This document shows positions 24,519 to 35,999 of a DNA stretch of 64,000 bases, one piece after another. Numbering within the stretch: the stretch's first letter is position 1; each line of letters opens with the position of its first letter. The notes beneath the pieces are model-generated. The model was not told the DNA's origin, searched no databases, and worked only from the letters and a program-made list of their open reading frames with translations. The DNA is taken from assembly GCF_000208745.1 (NCBI RefSeq), contig NC_030851.1:29047557-29111556 (forward strand), in the 5' to 3' direction. The translations under genes were made by a program, and so were the position numbers. The DNA comes from Theobroma cacao (lineage: Eukaryota > Streptophyta > Magnoliopsida > Malvales > Malvaceae).

Positions 24519-27500
24519 TGTCATGACCCGGAATTCCTATCGAGCTCGTGACAACCGCCGCGATATCTCGATTGACATTCATTACCCGGAATGCCAACTG
24601 AAACCTTGCAAAGCTTTCACATTAGTTTTACTTCGCCCCTGTGAGCAACAGCTATTAAATACCATGTTTTAAAGAAATATAGACTAATTTCAAATCAAAA
24701 ACAATAAAAAAGCAATTTTTACTACACAGGGGTATTTTGATCATTTTACCTAAAATTTTCAAACCCTGGTAAAAATATGATATACGAGTAATAAGCATCC
24801 ATTTCATGTCTAAAAATAAGTTTCGTTGTCTAATTCATCAATTTAATGTGAAATTATAGCTATTCAAATTAAATAAAAATATTAAATAAAATATTTCATT
24901 TTCTTATAAAACAATATTTATAGAACTTTGCGTAAATAATTTTTGTAACATAAAAGCAAAATAAATTCATACATACAGTGGCACACGTAGCCAGGTATAC
25001 AAAATATTCTACAATGATATGTGGGCCTCTAAAATAACAAAAAATATACAAGACTGTAGACCTTCGATTTCTAAGGATGCAATCCAAAAGCAACCCTCGA
25101 CAAAATCGGCTATCTACAGACTGTCCTGAGCCTAAAATGGGTAAAAAGAAACGGTGAGTTTTTATAAACCTAGTGAGTAAGCAAAGTTCATCTACAACAT
25201 CTAAAGTCGAGTAAATGGAGACAGTTAAATCATCCCATCATAATATAATTCATAACATTCCAAAACTCATTTCAATTCATATAAAACAATTACATTTCAT
25301 CAAAATAATCAACAAGGCTTATGATTCTCTTAAAAACTTGCCTTGTGCCAAAACTCATACTCGAGGACACCTTGGCCCGTGCATCCAACCGAGTCCACCA
25401 AGGATGTTAAAAAGACATATACGCATAAAACATGTTTTCATGTTAAAAACATAGCCGTTCCTTGGCGTTGGCTGAGTTTCATCCTCACGTGGTGGTTCGG
25501 CATGAAGTGAACTCTAAACTTTACCTTAGGAGATACCCTCCGCACCTCTCATACTAAGGTAAATATAACGGGATTTACCGTGCCCCTCTAATAAGCTGGT
25601 CCACGGAAACCCGCCCACTGCAGTAAGCTAAATATATAACCCACCAAATCAATAAAATTTTGACAGCATAACATGGCTAATATAGTACTATCCAACCTAT
25701 CAATGTAAGACAAAACAATTTATATAATTCACAAAACCATAATTTCAGTCATTCATGCTATCATAATTTCATAGGCCATCAATTCAAATTATGTATATAT
25801 ATATATAATACGAATGTATAGCCTCCACTTACTCTATTTCGAAAATCAACAGTTAGTTTCAGAATAATTTATAAATCTCATTCATTTAACCAATATTTAA
25901 AATGTAAAACATAATAATTTGCGTATTAAGTGCCTTATTCTTTAAAATCTTAAAACAAGTATAAACCACTTTAGATAATTAAGATGAACATCTGATTACT
26001 CACTATAATGGGAATTTGGAGTGGTAGGAGTACTCCTATTCTCGATCCTCTGGCACGATATCTTTGCCCTTATCGGGGGGTTCAACACCTATCTATAATA
26101 CATGATACGTAATTCAATACATTGGTGTCAAATTGTTATAAAACTATTTCAAACTCTATATGAATGCATGAAGTTGAATGAGAAATATTCGGATAGTCAC
26201 TTAAAGACGGTGTTCTATGTAGGTTCAATTGTGATCAAAAGGAATTTGTATTCGACCTAATTCGAACTATACACCATTGATTTAACCAAAACATCCAATT
26301 CAACTCCAAATATATTCATTACACTTCCAATAATCTAATACACCAAAGCATTACAATGAACTTTATTTTTGACTAACTTCACCATTTTTCGAAATTCATT
26401 CCGATTCCGAACTAACATACTAATCAATGTCTACACGGTCTTGTAAATCCATATATATCATTAGGAATCAAATCCAAGTCCATTTACTATGATTTTCTCA
26501 GTTTCCATCAAGCCATTTTCTAAAGGAACTATACTTTTCAATAACCGATTTTGATATCCAACATCATAATTCATCAATTCCTAGCTAAATAACATGAATT
26601 ACAATCAAATCCATCATCAACATGCCCTATAGAAAATTCGGCCAAATGAGGGTGGTTGAAGAACATGTGATTTTCTTGCTTGTTTTTCCTTCAAACATCA
26701 CAAAATGACTAAAAACACTAGGATATTATGAAATCTAGCAAAATTCATCACCAAAACTTCTCTCTCTAGGTTTGGCCAGCAAAGGTTCCCTCTTGAAAAC
26801 TTGAATTTCAACCATGGAGAATGAAAAAGAATGCATGGGAAAGCTAGATCACAAGCTAAAATAAAAAAATCTTACCTTTACTTGCTTGATTCCTTGAAAT
26901 CCAACAATTTCTCTTGGATTTTTCCTTCCTAGGGTTTGTTCTTCTCTTTTGCTCTTTGTTCCCTTGCTTGGCCAGCCATAAGAGTGTGAATGTGGCGGTT
27001 TTAAGTGAGTTTATATAGGCAATTAAAATAATATTAAAGCTTGACACTTGTCACCTTTTAATTGGTTCATGTTTAAAACTTAATAATTAAGCATTTCATT
27101 GCCACCACATATAATCTCTCACTTAAAAAAATAATGGGTGAAATTCATGGGTTTGACCAGTGTCATGGTGGTGTAAAATTCCAAAATTTCTAATTTCGTC
27201 CTTATGGACACTTAAAATGACTGTTTTGCCCCTATGTTCGAAAAAATGTCGAAATTGAAATTTTTCACTTCTCAAATTCAAATAATGTTCTAATTAATCA
27301 AATTTAGTCAAAATATCATCCAACATTCCAATTTTGCCCTTGGGTGGCAAAATGACCATTTTGCCCCAACGTTATGAAAATTCCCAAATTAACTTCAAAT
27401 CAATCCTCGAATTCTGAATCATCATATTAAGACATTCTAAGATTCAATAACTGTCAAATACATCGTAAAATCTTTATTTGGCTTAGTTCGAGGCTTTAAT

Positions 27501-27624
27501 CAACTTAATTATACCACTAGGTACAATACCGACTTTTAACGATTTTTCGATACATTCGCTTATGCAAACATTCTATCAAGCATATGAATGACATGACAAG
27601 TATATAATAGAGTAGGGCTTGACA
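24519..27624 (-). mobile_element. LTR-1 copy C, solo LTR with perfect AAAAT duplication
   Basis: Starts TGTCATGACCCGG and ends GTAGGGCTTGACA, 3106 bp. It is flanked on both sides by AAAAT (24514-24518 and 27625-27629). TG...CA ends with a 5-bp duplication and no internal coding region make this a solo LTR left by recombination between two LTRs. It interrupts the internal region of the LTR-2 element. The sense is minus by family analogy, with a TATATAAA at 27010-27017. Confidence 0.88.
27010..27017 (-). promoter_or_regulatory. Probable LTR-1 TATA box
   Basis: TATATAAA on the minus strand, about 610 bp into the LTR in its inferred sense, with the AC-rich string AAACCGCCACATTCACAC downstream. 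Copy D has TATAAAT at 46705-46711 at the corresponding place. Positional inference only. Confidence 0.45.
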
Positions 27625-27629
27625 AAAAT

Positions 27630-28906
27630 AGTTCATCTTTCTCCACACTCTACATTCACAATCTTTATTAAATCAAGGATTCACCTTTTCCCAAGTTCCA
27701 TAATTTAATTCCATTGGCTATATTTGTGCCCAATTATTACCTCGTAATGTCATGGCATCATTTTGTAATTCCCTCCATACTTAAATTTTACAATCCTTCA
27801 CTTAATAACAACATCCATTCTAAGTCACCTATAGCCTTATTGATTTCTCCTATATCCTTCCGAATTGTAACTGTAACTAGAATTCCAAATTTCATCTTTC
27901 CACGATTAATTGGTAATCATTTGTCAGGTCTCATAGTTTCTTGTACCATTAATGAGTTTCTACGTCGATCCTTAATAATTATCCAAGGCGACCAATGATG
28001 CCAATCAGGTGAATATTCTCCCTCAATCATTATATCACTAATCTATCTTTACTGTATCAAAGGACTCCAATATGCATCAAGTCATTAAAACAACTACTTC
28101 ATAATCCATTTAAGTCATACAAAATAAAAGCCAACTCTTAACTCCTTTGTATAGATAACTACTACTATTTCCCTTACACCCATCTGTCTAGACTTAAAGT
28201 GATACGAACTTTAACGAAAATATTATGTGTCTTTAGGATCCTTGTTGCCACAATCAAGGCACATCGACGAATTCTCTTCCGGGTCCTTTTCCATCTCTTG
28301 AGATTTTTCCATTTTATCCTTAATCCAAGCTTGTTGCTACCTCTCAAATTCCTCCTTACTAATAGGTGTAGCACCTCTCCCACAACCAGGAGGAAAGTGT
28401 CAAACAATGGATACAGATACCTTTTTAGGACGATAATTACTGATAATCTTTTTTTCCATCTTGTTCGTGTTCTTTTTCCTCGGATCGATTTCATTATGCA
28501 CTAGTCTTGCGAGACTCCTTTTAAATAGTGGTTTACCTCTTAGGGGAACCGATCCACTCAGAAATCGAGTCAAGTTACTTGTTACGCTTTCACCCTCGAG
28601 CATATATCGGCTCTGAGCAGTGGAAACTAGCGATCTTTCGCTTGTATTATGAGGGGTATCGAGATTATCGTCTTTTCTAGACATGACGTGTGCAACCGGT
28701 GCACCTCTACCTATACGTAACCAAGTATTATTTACTCATCCATCTAAACATCATAAGAACAGGTAAGTTTCTAATGAAGTAAGGGCCCATGTAGCCTCCT
28801 ATCCTTGACTTGCGTTGCGCACCCACAATCTAAGGACAAAACTCTACACGAACTCCAATAACTTCATCGACCACACAGGAATCCCTAGGACTCATCTAAA
28901 CCTAGA
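27630..28906 (-). mobile_element. Internal region of the LTR-2 element, part 2
   Basis: It continues the element interrupted by LTR-1 copy C and runs up to the primer-binding site. Two overlapping minus-strand frames at 28174-28684 (up to 106 residues) occupy the position of gag, but I recognise no gag domain. A CLDCGNKDPK-like stretch around 28230-28260 is at best a weak zinc-binding hint. Confidence 0.5.
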
Positions 28907-28918
28907 GCTCTGATACCA
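28907..28918 (-). other. Primer-binding site, initiator Met-tRNA type
   Basis: The minus strand reads TGGTATCAGAGC, the complement of the 3' end of plant initiator tRNA-Met. It lies four bases inside the 5' LTR end at 28923, which fixes the polarity of this element. Confidence 0.85.
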
Positions 28919-28922
28919 TATC

Positions 28923-29685
28923 TGTCACAGCCTAATTTCTAGGCCATGATCGACGTAAGGGCCCAATGGGCTCAGCCCACTAAGCCCAAGCAAGCCTACT
29001 TAATTGATCTTATACATTAATCCCTATTCCTTTAGAATCTAAAGCTCGAAATGTTCAAATACCGTTTCTTTGAAAACGATTCATAAAACCCAATCATACA
29101 TTCATAATGGCATCATCCACCAATATATACATTAATAGATTAACAATGATTCTTAATGTTCACATTAAATATTCACATACACATTACTAGACCTTGACCG
29201 TCAGCGTAGTGACTTTGGGCACAATTGATAGCACTTAGTGTCACATTAAACCTACCGAGCAATGTACAGGGAGGAGCACCTCGTCCTAGGATCCAATCAC
29301 CTTTAACTCAAGAAACCTAAAACATGAATTTTAAAAACGTGAGTATAAACTCAGTGAGTAAACATAAGAAGGGAACAAGCATCAATACTGGAGGTTTTAG
29401 AAATCATGATGCATTTATGTTGAAGACAATGCAATTTAACTCAATTTCTTGTCACAACGGAAATTTGTCTTTGCTATGGTGAAAATCAAGTCGAAACCAT
29501 TTCTCAAGTTTTAACATAAAAAAATCAATGCAACCACAATATAATTTCCAAAACCTCTATATATATATATCATATATAAACATATATATAACCACCGGCC
29601 TCACCCCCAACTTTGTCTTAGCTTATATATATATCATATATAAACCGTTTCTATATATTTACTATATAGAGATGTTTGGATTTAA
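28923..29685 (-). mobile_element. LTR-2 copy c, 5' LTR, truncated
   Basis: Starts TGTCACAGCCTAATTTC next to the primer-binding site. It aligns by eye with LTR-2b at well over 90% identity through the first several hundred bases (CTTGACCGTCAGCG, CCTACCGAGCAATGTACAGG). It is lost in TA-rich DNA near 29570-29685, where LTR-2d begins. Confidence 0.78.
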
Positions 29686-30312
29686 TGTCATGACTCAAAT
29701 TTCGGGCCATGACCTGCTCATGGGCCCAATGGACGTAGTCCACTAAGCCCAAGCAAGCCTATTAATATAACCTTTTCACCATTCCATTAAAAGTTGCTAA
29801 GTCACATTTTATAACTTTGAATCAAAATAATACTAAACATTGCCATCTTATAGTGGCATACCAATCAAAGAGTACATATATTATCTAAACATAATTTAAT
29901 AATTTACATCGGTTTGTCTATACACAACAAAAGAGTACTCGACTTCCAGCGAAGAGACTCGGATGAATGTACAGCTACTGAATGCCAAAACACCTACCAA
30001 GGGTCGAATATACGAAGACACTTCGACCTAGTTACCAGTTGCCTCGTGATCTGAAAACATGAAGTTGAAAACGATGAGTAGAAACCCAGTGAGTGAACAA
30101 AAAAGGAACAAGCATACCATAAGGAATGTTTAATGAAATCATGATGCATTCATTTTTCAAAACAATGCAATTTGTTTTAGTTCTTATTAAAGCCCTTCAT
30201 GTAAAACCCACATGAGTAAATCATTTTATGAAAAGGGTCCATGCTCAACAAAGGATTTGGAGAGTGAAAACTTTAATAGCATTCATACGAATCAAATCAA
30301 ATAAATGACGGG

Positions 30313-30726
30313 TCCTCGCTACAGCGGAAAGGCATTCTCGCCGCAGCGTAGCTGTAGCGAGAATGAATTTTTGCTGCAGCGACACTTGATTTAAATTATC
30401 AACTAATCAAGGGTTTCTTAACTAGCCGAGGGTTTCTCAACAAACCTCCTCATTTTAAACTTAATTCATTTATTCCTTAATGTTGAAAGTCCATGCTCAA
30501 CTATGGTACCAAAGAAATGATAAATAGGGCAGCAACCGAACCAATTGAGGAGCAAAACAGAAAGTTTTTTGCTGCAGCGAGATTCAATCTCGCTACAGCG
30601 AAATTTTTGGTTTCAAACAGAAAGTTTCTCGCTACAGCAAGAAGCTACAGTAACATTCTCACTACAGCGAGATTCTGGCCAGCACCACCCCTCCAAACTA
30701 GAGAGTTTCTCGCTGCAGCGAGAAAC
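30313..30726. repeat. Cluster of TTCTCGCTRCAGCGAGAA palindromes in LTR-2d
   Basis: About eight copies in about 410 bp. The last is a perfect 22-bp palindrome at 30705-30726, with arms GTTTCTCGCTG and CAGCGAGAAAC. At 30334-30364 two words form a hairpin with outer arms ATTCTCGC and GCGAGAAT, inner pairs CAGC/GCTG and loop GTA. Others lie near 30313, 30371, 30571, 30588, 30627 and 30656 with one or two substitutions. Confidence 0.88.
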
Positions 30727-30945
30727 AGGGCACCAACAACAAAAAATTCCATTCCCTTCAAGAAAAAGCCATCCTGCTGTGTTAACAAAAACAACATGAA
30801 ACACATATAAATTCCCAAAATTCAACCAGTCAAATTCTCACATTTTGCATTACAACCATATACCATATATGTATATATATATATATATATCAATCATCAT
30901 GTCATCATGCACACCTTCCCATCATCATCAACTCATATGCATCAA

Positions 30946-31062
30946 CTTATGTGCACTCCCACTCGCACATAGCCGGGTCAGCATTGGCTTATGCTCACTC
31001 TCACTTGCACATAGCCAAGTCAACATCGGCTTATGCACACTCCTACTCACACATAGCCGGGT
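30946..31062. repeat. 42-bp tandem repeat in LTR-2d, three units
   Basis: Units contain CTTATGTGCACTCCCACTCG, then CACATAGCCGGGTCAGCAT. It is the homologue of the arrays at 19248-19375 and 61488-61644. Confidence 0.85.
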
Positions 31063-31080
31063 CAATATCATTACAAAACA

Positions 31081-31083
<3 letters not shown>

Positions 31084-31112
<29 letters not shown>
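31084..31112. repeat. (TA)n microsatellite
   Basis: A TA run immediately after the 42-bp tandem repeat of LTR-2d. A shorter TA run lies at 30868-30890 before it. Confidence 0.85.
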
Positions 31113-31117
<5 letters not shown>

Positions 31118-32262
31118 ATGTAGTAATACAACAATCCATAACAGCCATATGTCACACATAGAGACAATTTATCAAAGCCTTGTTCCTAAGGCACCCGTTT
31201 TAAGAAAGATTGAATAAATCATCCACATTCCCAAAACTATTTTTGAAATGCAAGTTCACTCACCGGTATCTTGTTGAACTTTTTGTCGACTTTACTTCTC
31301 TAATTGTCCAAATGGGGTGATGGGGCTTCGTTGGAACCTATTATCACATTAGCATCACCATTAATTCAAGCCATACACTTATAAATTCTAAAAGCTTTTT
31401 CTTAGATAGCTTCAATGGCCATTTAAATGGCTATCTATTCTCACTACCCTTATCACTCTAAAATGAAGGAACAACCCCAACTGCCAATTCACCCCCAAAT
31501 CTAAACACTAATCATTCTCAACATTAAAATCAACTTTAGTTTACTACTCACCTTAATAGCTTTGTAACCTTGAAATTCTTTCCAACAATTTCAAAGCTAT
31601 TATAAGGGCTTTCTTTCTCTTTCTCTCTCTAAACACCTAGCTAGTGAAAGAAAGTATGGAAGTGGGATTTTTCAAGGGTTTTAAAGTGAGAAAGTGAAAG
31701 AGCACAAGGGTTCTAGTGAAAGGACACAAATGTATGAAAATTAGAGCTAGAGAGAGAAAGTTATGAAAGTTTCATACCAAGCTTCCATGGAGGATGGAAG
31801 CAACGTTAGATGGAAGAAGAAGAAGAAAAAAAGCTGCTAGAGAATGTAGAAGCTACTGGACGAAAGAGATATTTATAGCCCAAGCTTATCCACTCCACTT
31901 AATTTACCAAAATGCCTCTCCACAAATTAGCTTATTCTCTTCCAATCGTTTATGCAATCTTTTTACTCTTTTGACACTGGGACAAGTCCATAATGGTCTA
32001 GAAATGCTCAGGTTCATGAAAACTTAAAAATTCTTACCCGAGGTGAAAAATGACCATTTTGCCCCTATCGTGAAAATCATCAAAATTTTTGTTTCCTTGT
32101 CATTTTACCCATATTTTCATCATTCATTTATGCCTTAGGCCTACTTAGGCCTTAATATTGTTTAAAACTTTTAAGGGCTTACTAAGGAAATGACGAAATT
32201 ACCCCTGATCAAGGATATCGTGTGTACTTCTATCTACGAGTCTATAAAGGTTAAGGTCTCAC

Positions 32263-33086
32263 ATTTAATATGTGATTGCATTGACTGTTGAAAACTTGAG
32301 TATTGTCAATGTGTTCAATTTAATGTGCAATGTGGCATGAGTGGAATTTTCTCGATGGCAGTGAAAGTCCCTTGGATTTTATCTAGCCATAATTTCATTG
32401 TAGAGAAAATGCCTTTTCACTGCGGTGAGAGTCAATCTATTATGCTTGGCTTGCTTGAATTCTACTAAAGTTTTCACTTCTCAACTTCTTTGTTGTACAT
32501 GAGTCTTTCGTCATCAAGTGACTAAACAACCAAGGGTTTGAATGAAGGGTTTTTAAATAAAAATAAACTAAATTGCATTGTTTTGAACTTAAGTGCATCA
32601 TGATTTCTAAACCTTCCGTAATGTTGCTTGTTCCCTTCCTATGTTCACTCATTGAGTTTGAACTCACGTTTTTAAAATTCATGTTTTAGGTTTTTCTAAG
32701 TTAAAGGTGATTGGATCCTAGGACGAGGTGCTTTTTCCTATACATTGCTCGGTAGGTTTAACGTGACACTAAGTGATATCAATCGTGCCCAGAGTCACTC
32801 CGCTGACGGTCGAGGTCTAATTATGTGTATATGGATATTTGATATGAAACATTAAGGTTCATTTGTTATTCTATATATGTATATAATGGTTAATAATGCC
32901 ATTGTGAATGCATGACTGGGTTTTATGAATTGTTTTCAAAAGAATTATAATTGAGTACTACGAATTTCGAATTCTAAAGGAATATGGATTAATGTATAAG
33001 ATCATGTAAGTAGAGTTGCTTGGGCTTAGTAGGTTGAGCCCATTGGGCCCTTGCGCCGGTCATGGCCTGAAAATTGGGCTATGACA
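32263..33086 (+). mobile_element. LTR-2 copy e, partial, inverted
   Basis: Ends ...CATGGCCTGAAAATTGGGCTATGACA at 33086, the sense 3' end of LTR-2. It runs back through GGACGAGGTGC, the CATTGCTCGGTAGGTTTAA block and CTCCGCTGACGGTCGAGG. It covers only the last 0.8 kb of the LTR in its sense. It lies head-on against LTR-2d and is followed directly by an LTR-4 fragment. Confidence 0.75.
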
Positions 33087-34778
33087 AATCTCCTTATAAT
33101 TTTTGATATACCATAAGCATGATCATCATAAAGCGTTGATCTAGACTCTATATGTTGGGATTATAATCAAGATGAACAGTTGAGAACATATATTCAATTA
33201 ATGGAGTTCATAGCACTAACATCACTTCTACTGATTTCAGGAATACTGGTGATTAATCTAAGCCTAGTAGATTGATGAATTAGCTACTCATCACATTTGA
33301 ATACTCAAAAGATTAGATCTAGAGTATTGATACACTAATTGGATGAAATTTGAGACTATGGGACAAAATTAACATAAAGGGGAAAACTGTAAATTCACTT
33401 TTGTCATTGGATGGTTATAAGGGTTCACAATATAAGGTTTGCAATTAGACAACTAATAATTAATATCATGTATTGAATTATTTCTTGTAATTATAGTTAA
33501 TCCAAGAGTGCAACCATGAATCTATGATGGAGTGATTTCATGGTTAATAAGCTTGAATTATTTTTAATGAGATTATGAATAATTCTAAGTTTATTAGAGC
33601 TTGGAATATCTATGTCCAAATAGATTCCCCACTTAACTTTGAAGAATTCAACTTGTTTAAATTAGAATACATGTTTTATTTGATTAATTAAATTATGTAC
33701 AAAAATGGTAGTTTTAACATGTTTGTCTTAATTTAAACAAGAAATCATGTTTGGTCTTAGTTTAGACAAGAAAATATGTTTGTCTTAATTTAGGACAAGA
33801 AAAATATTTTTATCTTAATGTAGACAAGAAAACATATTTGTCTCAATTTAGACAAGATAAACTATTTTTGTCTTAATTAAAAATAAGAGTTGTCTTAAAT
33901 TAAGATAATGCTAGGAAGATTCTTGCGAAATGAATCTAGACATCCATGTTGATAAAAAGAGATTCCATGTTTGACTATCACTCTTTTATTCATTATTAAT
34001 TCTTTTTAAATAAAAATAGATAATAATAAAATAAGAATTATTATTTAACATGGAGTTTTATTTTATCATGAACTCTAAATGATAATTGAAGAATTAAATT
34101 ATTTATTCTTTAATTTTAATTTTGATAATTATGGAGCATGTTTGATGCTTCCATAACTCTAAATAGATGGTGAAGATTAATTCAAAGGTATTTGATATTG
34201 ACTAAACATTTGAGGCACGAGTTTTAATGAAAAGAGAAGAGATTGGAACAAAAAAAACATACATATGTACTTTTCTTGAAAAAGTTTTAGCCGTCACTTC
34301 CCTCTTCCTCTTAACTTTGCCGTATCTCTTTTCTTCTCTCCTATTCTTGGTTGAATTTTTTGAAAGATAAATAGCCATTAATTTGTAGGAAGAAAAGAGT
34401 GACAAAATTGATTGCCATATTGTAGTTTAGCATTCCACACCTTTGTCTACTCAAGGTTCAGGTTGAAAGCATTATTGAAGAGTACGTGGTAAACTTGTTT
34501 GATCAAGAAATCAATCGTTGGTGTGGTGGTGTCCAAAAATAAGAATCTAAAAAAAGGGTACCTTTTTTTTTTGTCCAAAAATAAGAATCTAAAAAAAAGG
34601 TACCGTTTTTTTCTTACTTAATAGATTCTTATTTTTAGGATGTGATTATGTTACTTGCAATAAGAATGATGTGTGTTTCCACTTGTGTAATTGGATTGTT
34701 TGCTTCGTTTATAAAAGAAAATTTTTGAAATCAATGCTTTACACAATCACATCAATCTAGTTAGACCCAACTCCAACA
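33087..34778 (+). mobile_element. LTR-4 copy 2, 5'-truncated
   Basis: It follows the reverse complement of 4718-6240, from the CATGATCATCATAAAGCGTTG block to the terminus ACTCCAACA at 34778. The tandem palindromic array is at 33715-33905. It abuts the pol end of a Tekay-type element. Confidence 0.78.
33715..33905. repeat. Tandem repeat with palindromic core, LTR-4 copy 2
   Basis: Units such as GTCTTAATTTAGACAAGAAAA and CATATTTGTCTCAATTTAG recur about every 34 bp. It is the inverted homologue of 5484-5662. Confidence 0.78.
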
Positions 34779-35790
34779 ATCGGGGTTTTACTTACGTAGT
34801 ATAGACAAGTGGAAAAATGAGTGAATACTAGAAAGATCCAGGATAGTGCCAATCTATAAGCTACTGCACCAACTCTTTCTAGCATCTTAAATGGTCCAAT
34901 GTATCTCGAGCTTAACTTGCTTTTCCTTACAAATCTCACAATATTGTTGGTAAGCAAAACTCTGAAGAATACATGGTCACCCACCTCAAACTCCAAATCA
35001 CAATGTCTATGATGGGCGTATGACTTTTATTGACTCTTGGCTATCAATAACCTATCTTGCATCAATGAAATCTTACTAGTGGCTTCTTGAACCATCTCTT
35101 GTCCAAGTAGCTTACGCTTAGCAACCTCTAACCAAGCGATATGGGATCCACATGTATGCCCATACAATGACTCATAAGGCACCATCTCAATGCTAGCCTA
35201 ATAACTGTTGTTCTAGGTGAACACTATCAAAGGTAAGTGTTGGTCCTAAGAGACTTCAAAATCAATGACACAAGCTCATATCATACCCTCTTAAGTCTGT
35301 GTAGTCCTTTTAGACTACTTATCAGCCTGAGGATGGAAAACAATGCTAAAATTAAGCTTAGTCACTAAAGCCTTTTATAATTTACCCCAAAATCGACTAG
35401 TGAACTAGGTACCTCTATCTGAGACCATGGTAACTAGAACTCCATGAAATCGCACAATCTCCTCAATGTATAGCCTTGCATACTATTTCGGCCTATAGGT
35501 GGCCTTCAGTGGTGAGAAATGTGTAGACTTTGTCAATCAATCCACGATAACCCAAATAGAATCATATCCCTTACTAGTGCGAGGTAGTCCCATCATAAAA
35601 TCCATCAATATGTGTTCCCACTTCCACTTAGGTATAATTGAAGGCTTTAACAACCTTACGGGCCTTTGATGCTCCACCATAACTTGTTGGCATACTAAAC
35701 ACTTAGCCACAAGCTTAGCTATATCTCTTTTTATACCTTTTTAGCAATATACTTCTCTCAAATCATGGTACATCTTGGTGGATCCAAGAT
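34779..35790 (-). pseudogene. Tekay-type integrase
   Basis: The zinc-binding N-terminus is readable around 35660-35790 as HLGSTKMYHDLREVY, then AKCLVCQQVMVEHQRP, with one stop in place of a tryptophan. The catalytic core begins WKWEHILMDFMMGLPRTSKGYDSIWVIVD; the next codon is a stop. The tail is 34996-34779, FEVGDHVFFRV then LSSRYIGPFKMLERVGAVAYRLAL, the usual C-terminal integrase segment. A frameshift follows, and the chromodomain is absent because the LTR-4 fragment cuts in at 34778. The element is inactive. Confidence 0.82.
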
Positions 35791-35999
35791 GTACTACATA
35801 AGTTGATAAATGTGCCTCATCAAGAATCTCCCTCTTGAGACCATCCATATCCGGCAAATACACTTTTGCTCCATTGCAAAGTAAGCCATCAAAATCTCTA
35901 ACAAAGTGCCGCCTCTTTCTCCCTTAGGCATCATCTAAGGCCTTGGTCACCCATTCATCCTTATCTTGAGCTTCCTTAATGCGATTAAGTAGCATAAGC

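Larger units (their letters stand above)
29686..32262 (-). mobile_element. LTR-2 copy d, nearly complete LTR
   Basis: Starts TGTCATGACTCAAATTTCGGG. It follows LTR-2g (60240-62786) through the palindrome cluster, the 42-bp tandem repeat, the CAAGTTCACTCACCG string, TCCATGGAGGATGG and the GAAATTACCCCT block. It is cut about 130 bp short of its end, where LTR-2e begins. A TATAAATA on the minus strand lies at 31870-31877, matching the one in LTR-2g. This is a different subfamily from copies a-c. Confidence 0.72.

Noticed and set aside
28199..28504. Overlapping plus and minus frames of about 100 residues
   Set aside because: They sit where gag would be, but neither strand shows a gag domain; kept only as part of the internal region.
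30545..30799. Short frames with repeated FSLQRET/FLAAAR-like peptides
   Set aside because: They are translations of the palindromic DNA words and occur in several frames and both strands.
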